Source: an uncultured Oscillospiraceae bacterium (lineage in GTDB: Bacteria > Bacillota > Clostridia > Oscillospirales > Acutalibacteraceae). From it: DNA of 64,000 nucleotides. The position numbers and the translations under genes are program-made. A model generated the notes under the pieces. It saw only the letters and a program-made list of their open reading frames with translations, was not told where the DNA came from and did not search any database. How positions within the stretch are numbered: position 1 is the first letter of the stretch; each line of letters starts with the position of its first letter. The stretch lies in assembly GCA_900554335.1 (NCBI GenBank), contig USGT01000001.1, forward strand, positions 1 to 64,000, given 5' to 3'. Shown in pieces: positions 18,322 through 28,000 of the stretch.

Positions 18322-18984
18322 ATGGAAAAGCAAAAAAAATTAGGCAGCTGCGCAAAAAATGCCTTTGGTCTTCCAAGCTACAGTTTTTCGGAAGAGCTTT
18401 TTAACTCGATAACCCACGGCCTTGGAATCATTTTTGCATTTGTGGCGTTTTTTATTTTAATCCCGAAATATAAAAATGATTTTTGGAATCTTTTTTCCGT
18501 TGTGGCTTATCTTGTCACGTTGTTTGTGCTTTACACCGGTTCAACGCTTTATCATTCTGTTAAAAACCCAAAAGCCAAGAGCTACCTTAGAAAGTTTGAT
18601 CATTGCTCAATTTTTCTTTTGATTGCAGGAACTTACACTCCAATTTGCACGGTTTTCATAAAAGGCCTTGCAGGCAAGATTGTTCTTGGTTCGGTTTGGT
18701 TTTTGGCCATTTTGGGGATAATCCTTAACATGATAGACGTTAATAAATTTTCAAAATTTTCTCTAACGTGCTATATTCTCATGGGTTGGAGCGTTGTTTT
18801 CATAGCGAAATCTGCATTTGATTGCCTTTTACCGAGCCAGCTTTGGTGGCTTTTGACCGGTGGCGTTTTTTACACTGTGGGAGCGGTGCTTTATGTTCTT
18901 GGCAAGAAAATAAAATACATGCATTCTGTTTGGCATTTGTTTGTTTTTGCGGGTAGTGTTTGCCATTTCATGATTTTGGTTTAG
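18322..18984 (+). CDS. Hemolysin III family (PAQR-like) membrane protein
   Basis: 220 residues from ATG 18322; a GTG at 18292 lies only a few bases past the -10 element and is rejected. Seven hydrophobic segments are predicted by eye. Family motifs are EELFNSITHGLG (residues about 21-32), STLYHS near residue 75, RKFDHCSIFLLIAGTYTP near residue 95, and HSVWHLFVFAGSVCHF at the end. The H, D, S and H residues are the presumed metal site of the PAQR/HlyIII superfamily. Despite the name, members are mostly integral membrane proteins of uncertain activity rather than toxins. The stop is immediately next to the 3' end of the opposing YlmC-type gene. Confidence 0.88.
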   Translation: MEKQKKLGSCAKNAFGLPSYSFSEELFNSITHGLGIIFAFVAFFILIPKYKNDFWNLFSVVAYLVTLFVLYTGSTLYHSVKNPKAKSYLRKFDHCSIFLLIAGTYTPICTVFIKGLAGKIVLGSVWFLAILGIILNMIDVNKFSKFSLTCYILMGWSVVFIAKSAFDCLLPSQLWWLLTGGVFYTVGAVLYVLGKKIKYMHSVWHLFVFAGSVCHFMILV

Positions 18985-19281
18985 TCATTTAAAGCTCATG
19001 AACCCTGGGCCAAACCAGCCCGGCCTGCGCTTTTTCTTGCAAATGGGGTTGTAATTCACCAAGATGGTGTCATCTCCTATGACTTCAATGTTTTCCCATT
19101 TTATGATGATGTCTTCTTCTCTCCCCAAAAGCCCGCAGCACTTCAGCCTGCCATAAACCACAATTGCAACGATTTTTGCGCATTTCATGTCAACTTCAAC
19201 GTCATTAACGCAGCCTATTTTGCAGCCGTCTTTTATGCTTATCACTTCTTTGTTTTTCATGTCTACTATTCTGCAAATCAA
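18985..19281 (-). CDS. YlmC/YmxH-family PRC-barrel sporulation protein
   Basis: 98 residues from a TTG start at 19281, chosen because it gives the family's conserved M-I-C-R opening and has AAGGG about seven bases upstream; an upstream extension to 19314 adds residues not found in the family. It contains the PRC-barrel pattern G-x-V-x-D-V-E-x-D, A-K-I-V-A-I-V-V-Y-G, GLLGREEDIIIKWENI and IGDDTILV. YlmC/YmxH proteins are small and conserved in Clostridia and Bacilli and are linked to sporulation, but their biochemical role is not settled. The C-terminal tail (KKKRRPGWFGPGF) is basic. There are no intervening bases between its stop and that of the hemolysin III-family gene. Confidence 0.8.
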   Translation of the reverse strand: MICRIVDMKNKEVISIKDGCKIGCVNDVEVDMKCAKIVAIVVYGRLKCCGLLGREEDIIIKWENIEVIGDDTILVNYNPICKKKRRPGWFGPGFMSFK

Positions 19282-19346
19282 ATTTATCACCCTTTTTTGA
19301 AAAATTATAAACATGAAATTTTAAATTACGCTAAAGGAGGATTCTA

Positions 19347-21713
19347 ATGGAAAATTCAAACGTAATAAGATATAACCCGCCGAGTGACTACGGCCTTACA
19401 AAAGCTGAGGTTAAGCAAAGAAAAACCCAAGGCCTTGTGAATGTTGACAAAACCATATCTTCGAAAAGCACCGCTTCTATAGTTAAAAGCAATCTTTTCA
19501 CGCTTTTTAACTTCATAAATATTGTTCTTGCTGGTGCAATTCTTTACACAGGTTCATATAGGAATCTTATGTTTATGGGCGTTGTTATATGCAATCTTGT
19601 TGTTGGAATATTTCAAGAGATTAAGGCGAAAAGAACGGTTGACAAACTTAATTTGATGGCTTCGAGCAACACGGTTGTTCTAAGAGGGGGCAAAAAGGGC
19701 AAGATAAGGCTTGAAAAGATAGTCCTTGATGACATAATTTGCCTTGAAAGAGGCTGCCAAATTCCTTCCGATGCTGTGGTTATTGAGGGCAAATGCGAAG
19801 TTAATGAGTCTCTTTTAACTGGTGAATCGGATTTAATTCTCAAAAAAGTAGGCGACATGCTTTTTTCCGGCAGCTATGTTGTTAGCGGAACATGCAAGGC
19901 AAAAGTTGAGCACATTGGCAAAAGCAACTATGCTTCGCAGCTTTTAAAAGGCTCGAAATATATAAAGAAAACCAAATCTGAAATAATGACCACGCTTAAC
20001 AAAATAATAAAAATTATTTCAATTGCGATAATTCCGCTCGGTGCGCTTCTGTTTTACCGCCAGTTTATTTCTTCGGGCAGCGATGTAAACTCAGCAATCG
20101 TGACGACTTCTGCAGCTTTGACGGGAATGATTCCTGAAGGGCTCGTTTTGCTCACGAGCTCAGTTTTGGCAGTCGGAGTGATGAGGCTTTCGAAAAGAAA
20201 AGTTTTGGTGCAAGATATGTATTCGCTTGAAACTTTGGCGCGTGTTGACACGCTTTGCCTCGACAAAACCGGAACGATAACTCAAGGAAGCTTCGAGGTT
20301 CACAATCATATTTCCTGCGGCGAATATTCACAAGAAGATTTAGGCAAAGCTATGAAAATGTTAAGCTCGATGCTTGACGACAGCGGCGAAACTTTCGCGG
20401 CTATTAAAAGTGCATTTCCCGCTGAAAAAAGTGAAAGAAGAGCAGATGTAGTCGTGCCGTTTTCTTCCGAGAAAAAGTGGTCCGGGATTTACGTTAATGG
20501 CTATGGAAGCTTAATAATGGGCGCTTATGAATTCATTTTTAAAAGCGGATGCGATGAAATTAAAGAGCAAGTGAAGAAATATTCGGCGGATTACAGGGTT
20601 TTGGTTGTTGCTTATTCTGAAAATGAAATTTTGGATTCTTCACTTCCTGAAAATTTAAAACCGATGGGATTTATTCTCATTAAAGATAAAATCAGAAACA
20701 ATGCCGAAAAAACGCTCAGGTTTTTCGCGAAGCAAGGCGTTAACATCAAAGTGATTTCCGGCGATGACCCGCTGACAGTTTCGAACATTGCAAAAAGAGT
20801 TAACCTTAAAAATGCAGATGAATTCATCGACGCAAGAACGCTAGATACTCCCGAAAAAGTCAAAGAAGCAGCGAATAAATACACTGTTTTCGGAAGGGTG
20901 ACGCCTTCGCAAAAGCAGGAATTAATCAAAGCGATCAAAGAAGCCGGGCACACTGTTGCGATGGTTGGCGATGGCGTTAATGACGTTCTTGCGATGAAAG
21001 AATCAGATTGCAGCGTTGCAATGGCAGGGGGAAGCGAAATAGCAAGAAACGTTTCGCACATCGTGCTTTTGAACTCCGATTTTGCTTCAATGCCAATGGC
21101 TGTTGCCGAAGGAAGACGTGCGATAAACAACATCAAGCGTTCATCGAGTTTATTCCTTGTTAAAACGATATATTCCTTCTTGCTTTCAATTCTTTTCTTG
21201 CTCATTTCTGCGCCTTACCCGTTTATTCCTATTCAAATGACATTAATAAGCATGGTAACAATTGGCATTCCTTCGTTTGTTCTTGCGATGGAACCTAACC
21301 GGGAAAGAATCAAGGGTAACCTTTTCGGAAGCATAATAAAAACTTCGCTTCCTGCGGCACTTTCGGTTGTTTTTTCAATTATTCTTTCAGTTAGCATTTA
21401 TTCTATTTTCAAGCTTTCTTATGAAACTTATTCCACGATAAACGTTGTAATAACCGGCATAATTGGAATAATATTAATATACAGAATTTCCCAGCCACTG
21501 AATTTTTTAAGGAAAAGTTTGCTTTGGTGCATTTCTTTAATTTTCATTCTTGGAATAACGAAATTTGGCTCGTTTTTCGAGCTGCAACCTTTGAATTGGC
21601 TCAGCCTTTTGATAATACTCCCGATGATAGTTGTTGCAACTGCGGTTTACGATTATATTTACGATGCAGATATTGAAAAATTATTTAAGAAAAAAGAAGT
21701 TATGAAAAATTAA
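19347..21713 (+). CDS. P-type (E1-E2) cation-transporting ATPase
   Basis: 788 residues, with AAAGGAGG ahead of ATG. Family features: actuator domain NESLLTGESD, membrane motif GMIPEGLVLLTSS (PEGL), phosphorylation site CLDKTGTIT, and hinge AMVGDGVNDVLAMKESDCSVAM. About ten membrane segments are expected, and those at the C-terminus are evident. The PEGL motif places it near the P2-type Ca/Mg-like pumps of Firmicutes rather than heavy-metal P1B pumps; there is no CPC motif and no N-terminal metal-binding domain. At 788 residues it is shorter than typical SERCA-like pumps. The transported ion cannot be told from the sequence. A small membrane peptide gene follows 79 bases downstream. Confidence 0.9.
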   Translation: MENSNVIRYNPPSDYGLTKAEVKQRKTQGLVNVDKTISSKSTASIVKSNLFTLFNFINIVLAGAILYTGSYRNLMFMGVVICNLVVGIFQEIKAKRTVDKLNLMASSNTVVLRGGKKGKIRLEKIVLDDIICLERGCQIPSDAVVIEGKCEVNESLLTGESDLILKKVGDMLFSGSYVVSGTCKAKVEHIGKSNYASQLLKGSKYIKKTKSEIMTTLNKIIKIISIAIIPLGALLFYRQFISSGSDVNSAIVTTSAALTGMIPEGLVLLTSSVLAVGVMRLSKRKVLVQDMYSLETLARVDTLCLDKTGTITQGSFEVHNHISCGEYSQEDLGKAMKMLSSMLDDSGETFAAIKSAFPAEKSERRADVVVPFSSEKKWSGIYVNGYGSLIMGAYEFIFKSGCDEIKEQVKKYSADYRVLVVAYSENEILDSSLPENLKPMGFILIKDKIRNNAEKTLRFFAKQGVNIKVISGDDPLTVSNIAKRVNLKNADEFIDARTLDTPEKVKEAANKYTVFGRVTPSQKQELIKAIKEAGHTVAMVGDGVNDVLAMKESDCSVAMAGGSEIARNVSHIVLLNSDFASMPMAVAEGRRAINNIKRSSSLFLVKTIYSFLLSILFLLISAPYPFIPIQMTLISMVTIGIPSFVLAMEPNRERIKGNLFGSIIKTSLPAALSVVFSIILSVSIYSIFKLSYETYSTINVVITGIIGIILIYRISQPLNFLRKSLLWCISLIFILGITKFGSFFELQPLNWLSLLIILPMIVVATAVYDYIYDADIEKLFKKKEVMKN

Positions 21714-21792
21714 ATTATTAATCTTAGCTTGAAAAATCTAGAATATAGATGTAGAATATGTTTATTATAAAAAATAAAAAGGAGAGATTGCT

Positions 21793-21951
21793 TTGAAAAA
21801 CAATAAGGATAATTTAGCATTCGTGATAGGAGTAATCACCTGTTTAGTAACAATTCTTTCTTTAACAGTTGCAATCGTTGCACTTTTTGACAAGAAAAAG
21901 AAAAAAGAAGAAAAAGACCTCGAAGAATATTTGGAAGCTTCAATAAATTAA
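21793..21951 (+). CDS. 52-residue single-pass membrane peptide
   Basis: A TTG start with GGAGAG six bases upstream opens 52 codons. The peptide begins MKNNKDNLAF, continues with a hydrophobic segment of about 21 residues (VIGVITCLVTILSLTVAIVALF), then a run of lysines and an acidic tail (EEKDLEEYLEASIN). It is followed at once by a good terminator, which supports it being a real gene. I do not recognise it. The position after a P-type ATPase invites the guess that it is a regulatory micro-subunit, as known for some P-type pumps, but nothing in the sequence proves that. Confidence 0.65.
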   Translation: MKNNKDNLAFVIGVITCLVTILSLTVAIVALFDKKKKKEEKDLEEYLEASIN

Positions 21952-21962
21952 GTTAAAAAATT

Positions 21963-21994
21963 AGGCCTGCTCGTTTATGAGTAGGCTTTTTTAT
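21963..21994 (+). terminator. Terminator after the membrane peptide
   Basis: GCCTGCTC (21965-21972) pairs with GAGTAGGC (21979-21986) with one mismatch, followed by TTTTTT. Confidence 0.8.
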
Positions 21995-22017
21995 TGCTTT
22001 AAAATGCTATTTACGCA

Positions 22018-22043
22018 TGAAAAACCACCGGAATAACCGGTGG
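22018..22043 (-). terminator. Terminator of the giant surface-protein gene
   Basis: CCACCGG (22043-22037 read on the minus strand) pairs perfectly with CCGGTGG (22031-22025), with a five-base loop and a TTTT tail on the minus strand, just after the stop at 22053. Confidence 0.85.
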
Positions 22044-22052
22044 AAAATTATT

Positions 22053-25000
22053 TTACTTTTTTTCTTCTTTGTCGCTTGATTTTTTCTTCAAAATCGGGAT
22101 TAATATCAGCGCAAGGATTCCAAAGCCTAAGATCAAAACGATTATTACTGCCGGCAGCTCATTTTTAACAGCCCAATTGTATGCTTTATCTTTCAGGGTT
22201 TCTTTGCTTTGGCTTTCTGAGCTTCCGCTTGAGGTGTTTCCGCTGCTTGAGCCGTCTGAGCTATTTTGGGAATTATCTTCATCATCATTATTTATAAGTT
22301 CGCCAATTTCAGAAGCGGCATTTTCGCCAAGAAGCGATTTGAGCTCGTCTTCGCTTTTAACGAGGCTTGCAACCGAAACAGTTGCGTTGGTGAGCTTGCT
22401 TGAATCCAGCGGAATCTTCTTTCCTGCTATTCCAAATTTGCTGAAAGAAGTTGTTTTGAACTGCGCTGTGTCTGATTTGATATTAACGTCAAGATATTCG
22501 ATTCCTCCAGCGGAATTTTCATGAACAACCATTATGTTTTCATACTGGCTAATATTCGTGGGGCAGGGGATTGTCACGGTAACTTCTTGGCCATAAGGCA
22601 CTTTGTAAATTTCGTTTTTAAGCATGTCATAAAGCTTGATGTCATAAAGATTTATCAGCTCTTTTCTGTCAAGGTGGCCGTTTAATTCTTCAATTGCTTT
22701 TTCGTCATCGTTTAGCGAAGTTACTATTAATTTAATATACCAGTCAATTCCTGTAACTGTTATTCCGTCTGAAGTGTGGTTGAAAACTCCCGCTGATTTT
22801 TGCGCTGCATTTAATTCGTCAAGGTTTGTTACAAGGCCTTTTTGCTCATCGGAAAGATTGTTGTAAGCATTTGTCGCTGAGATTATTTCATCAACGTCTG
22901 CTGAAGAAGAAATTTCATTTGTAACGGTTGTTATTTCTTCAATGGCGTGTTCTTCGGGGTTTTTCTTAACATTTTTCACGCTTATTGCAACGTCGCCGCT
23001 TATTCCTTCCACTTTGTAAATTCCTGCATTTGCGGAGATTTCCGCCGTGTTGTTAAGCAAAACAGTTGGAACAGAGCTGTCGTAAGCGTCCATGAGAGTT
23101 ATTTTGAATTGAAGAGTGTCGCCGTATTCAACTTCCATTGATTTTTCGAAAGTTTTGTTTTTAACAGTCTTGTAAATAACGCCTTCGGTTTCTTCGAATG
23201 TTACTTTGTAGGTGTTTTTAGTTATTCCAGTTATTTGAAGGATTTTATTTTCAGTTATGTTTTCTAATTGGTAATATCCTTCTGAATTCGGCGAAAGAGT
23301 GCTTGTCGTGCCTTTAATTTCAACCACGGGGCTTGATTTGTCGTAAATTTCGTCTAGCGAAAGCCTGAACATAAGAGTGTCGCCGTGGTTAACTTCCGTT
23401 TTGGCTGAAAGTGTGTTACCGTTTGCGTCAAGGCAAGATACACCGGTCGTGGTTCTTATTTCAACGGTATAAACCGTGGGTTTTGAATCCGTTGTGTAAA
23501 CTATATAATTGCCTTGAATGTTTTCTACGGTGTAAATGTTGTCAATTGCAACTAGCTGGGTTGGGGATTTATCATTTTCGTATTTTTTAAGCCAAACTTT
23601 GAGGTTTGAAAGGTCAACGCCTTTTCCTCCCGAAATTCTGAAGCTAAAGTTGCTTCCATGGGTTACACTTTTGCAAACGGAATTGCTAGGCGCGGTTACA
23701 TCTGATGTAAGATCACCGTCGCTATAAGCTTGAGTATACTTAAATGTGCTTTCGTCGTCTTTATTGTCGCTAGTGGTTTTCTCAGGTTTATTAAAGGTCA
23801 AGGTGTAAGTGTTAAGAACTATTCCGTCAATGGTTATTTTCGAGTTTTCCGTCAGGTTTTTAACCACGCATTTGTGAGCGCTGTAATCATACTGAATTTG
23901 GTTGTTTTCGCTGCCGTCTGAAGTAGCGCTTGACAAACGAACCTGGATTCTGTCGTCGTCTTTTTCGGTTTTATCTTTTAGTTTCGAAATTGAGCTTCCG
24001 AAATTTATTTTGAATTCGTAGCTGCTGCCGTATTCAACGCTTACGGATTCTCCTATGGCTTTTCCGTTTGAATCAAGGTAGGTTATGTCGTCGTAATCAG
24101 TGAAGGTTAGTGTTCTTGTTTCTTTTCCAATTCCTAAAATCTTTATGGTTATGTCTTTTTCTATGCTGTTTATGGTGTAGTAGCCGTTTATTAAATTATA
24201 AACGTTTTCGTCAGTGTCTTTTACCACCAAGTTTGTTATGTCGATTCCTGCAGCAGGTGTGATTGAAAATGAGAAGGAATCTTTATATGGTTTTGATACA
24301 TCGCCTGTGATTTCATCACCGTTTAAGTTTCTAACGGTTATATTTTCATTTTTCGCAGGGAATGAAATCGTGAAGTCTTTTTTCTTTCTTCTGAGCTGAA
24401 CATCGAAGCTACTTTTAACTCCTTTGAATTCAATGTCAAAAACTAGCTCGCCTTTGTCGATGCTGAATTTATATCTCATTTCGTCAACGATTTTCGAAAG
24501 CTTTTCATATTTTTTATTAACAACCCAGTCGGAATCCGACGTTTTGTCGGGGCTTGGGCCATTTATATTTTGATTAATGTCTATGAATGTGTAAGCCGAA
24601 CCATTAGGCGCGTAGAGTATGAGTTCGCTTATTTCATCGGTTTTATAGCCGGCTTTTGCTCTCGAACGAATTTTAAGGTCATTGCCGTAACTAACGACCT
24701 CAGTAGCTTCTACGTTGCTGCTTTTTTCGGTTGTGTTGCCTTCATCATCCGTTTGCATGAGATGAATGTCAGTTCCTTCAATATATTGTTCTGGGAAGCC
24801 TACTTTCAGTTTCCTTTGTTTTAAGTTTTTGACGTGAACGTAAATATCTTTGGAATAGACATTGCTAATTTTGAAGGAATCTTTTGTTCCTAGGTCGGAA
24901 ATTATGGGGTATTTAAAAAGTGTTGAAAAAGATGTGGTTTTTTGTTCCATTGTAGGAACACTGGTTGGCTTTATTTCCGACGCTATAATATCTTCGTATA

Positions 25001-28000
25001 AAAATCCTTCCGGTATTTCTATTGCAAAACTTTTTTCTGCTGCATTTACTGCCGAGTCAGTGCTTGGGTCGAAGTTGGTTTCTTTATAGATTTTGTAAGT
25101 CTTTATGGAGCTGTCGTCTTCATCTTGATCTTCTTTCACTGTGATGTTTGATACTGAGATTCCTTTGTAATTCGTGCCGTGGTTTTTAGAATATTCTATT
25201 ATGTTGCTGTCGCCTTCAGTGTTGTAAGAAAAATGGATGTTAAACGAATTAAGCGGCTCTAAAATTATTCCGACGTAAATTTTTTCATAAAGATAATTCG
25301 CTTTTTTGGTGTAATCCACACTGCCTCTGTCGGCAATGTATTCGGAAAGGGCAGGGGCAGTTCCTTCAAAGTTTTTGTCTTTAATGTTAATTTTATATTT
25401 GAAGCTTTCTCCGTCTTTTCCGTCTTCTTTTTTAAGAATTTCATTGCCGTTTTCAAAGCTGCTCATGTCAATTTCTTTTGTTAGTTCTTTATCGCTGTAA
25501 AATTTGCATTTGTAGTTACTTTCGGTTAGTTCATAGGCGTCTTTATCCGCCATTGAAAGCGTGAAATCAAGCTCTGTTTTATTTAAATTATAAGTTACAT
25601 TCTCGCCGTTTATATTTTTTTCAAACATAATGTTGTCTGAAGTTGTTTTTTCGGTAGTTGTGAATTTAGCATCAACTATTTTTTCAATATTCGGGACGAG
25701 CTCGAAGGATTTTGTTAGCGTCCAGAAGTGTGTTACGCTGTTTTCATCGCCGTTGTAAATGGTCAGTTTGCAGTTTTCTTCCATGCCGGTTATGGTTACT
25801 CTGTAAATTTTAGTAACAGAAGAAAAATTCGCTTTTATTTCGTTCCATTCGGCATCGTTGCTGCTAATTTCTTCGAATTTTTCAAGTTTTACTGTTTCTG
25901 AACTCATTAGAGATGCGCCGAGTGTGTATTGCGATGAAGCACCAATGTAAAACGTCATGTTTCCCCCAGGGGTTAGGTCATTGCTCGAAATAATCGCATT
26001 TCCGGTTTCTTGATTTTTAGTGTTAGTTTCAGCCATCACTTGTGTTTCGCTTCCGCTGCTGTTTGTTTTTTGGAAATATCTAAGGTCGGTTTCGTTTGTA
26101 ATTATCTCCACATATGGCTTTTCGGTTTTAAACACAGCTCCGGTTATGCTAACGGTAATAGGGCTGCTGTTTTTTACTAGGTCAATTGTGTAAAAACCCT
26201 TACCGTCGGGGTCTTTTTCGTTGCCGTTTACAGTAACTTTCAGCGGGATTTCCTTGCCTTCGGCATCTTTTGCCAGTTCGAAGCCATCTTTGAAATCTGT
26301 TTTGAATTTATATTCCGTGTCGTTTACATCTGGGAAAATACTTCCGCCGCCGCTAAAGTTATATGAAGTTTCGTTTACATCCCTTATTTTTATTCCCGGG
26401 CAATTAAATTTAATTTCTTTTTTCAGGTCTTCGGTGTATTTTTCTATGTTTATGCTAAGATCTTCGCTTATATTTGTTACTGTGCATGTGTAGGTGCCGT
26501 TTGACTCTTTAGTTACCTTGAAGTTGTCGTCTCCAGATGGATTTTCAGTTGGATTTTCAGTTTTAATGGCGTCTAGTTTGCATGATTTCTCGCCAGCTTT
26601 AACTATATATTTATTGTCGGATCCAGCATCAGGGGTAACCGTGAAAGTGAAGGTGTTTGCGTGCGTTTTTTCAGTTTGCCCAGTTTCGCTGCAACGAACA
26701 ATGTAACCATTAGCATATTTTTTCGCTATTTCTTTTTTGCTTGCATCTTCTGTGATTACATTCAAGCTTACGCCTGAAACATACGAAGGGAAGGCAACAA
26801 AATGCGAAGCAATGGGGCCCTCTGTGCTGGGGCCAAGCACAGCTATTCTAGGCTGTGTTATCTTTACTCTGTCGTCTGTTCCAAAGCCGTAAACATAACT
26901 ATCGTTTTCATATGTTGCTTTGTAATTTTCATAACTGCTTAGGCTGTCGCCGCTAGAAATAGCCTTTGTTAAGCCGCTAAGCTCGCTTGTTGGAACAAAA
27001 TAAATGCTTGGCCTTGTAAAGCCGTATTTTTTAATTCCTTCTTCGTTTAGTTCAAGTGTAGCTTCATAAGCTTGTGAAGTATTATTTCTCTTACCATTGC
27101 TACCCATAAAAATGTAACTTTTATCTGATTTAGAATAATCATTGTCAGGTTTCTTTGCATATTTTGTGTAATAATCGTCAAAATTAATAGCCCACTTGTA
27201 GCCTTCTTGGTTGTAGGGAATAGAATAGTAACCAGTATAATTATCGGATTTTTTGAAGCTAAGTTCAGCATCATCTTTTTCGAGGTAAACTTCGAACTTA
27301 TAAAAATTATAATCATGGTTATGATCTTCAAAATAGTCTTTATATTCAGTGGTGTAAGATTGGCTAATTGTCATTTCTTCGTTTTCATCGTAATGCTGTG
27401 TTTCATATATTTCAAATCCGCTTTTACTAGGGTCTCTAACACGTTGGCCATAAGTTGGGTCGATTTCAGCGCCATTAAGAGTTATAACTTTAAGTTTTTG
27501 TTTATAAATGCTGGAACCATTTGGCCCTTTATATCTTACGTAAAATACATATTTGCCTTTTTTAACATAGTGCGGGGAGGAATTTATGTGTTTAATGGTG
27601 TTTTCTTTTCCTTCAACTGGTTCGAACCAGTCAAAGTAAGTGGTGCCGGAGTCGTCTGTTCCGTTAAGAGTCAGGCGGCATGTTCCGCTTTGGCTAATAT
27701 TTTTAAATGTTATGCTTGGTTTTTTTGAAAGGTCGTTTATTTGAAAATTGCTGATGCTAATAATCATTTTGTTATTGTCGATGGTTTGCGTTACTTTGCA
27801 GTTAGTTCCGAAGTCCTGAGAGTTTATAATTGCGTTTGTAATGCCGTATCCGAATTTAGCCGAAGCTTCAATTTCCAGCTCAGAATTATAAGGGATGCCT
27901 TCAAGAATCAAGCTTTTGCCGTCATCCGCTGTGCTAATTTTGTTTCCTTGTTTTGTTCCGTTATTCAAGGTGTAACATTTAATGTCAAGAACGTTGTTTA

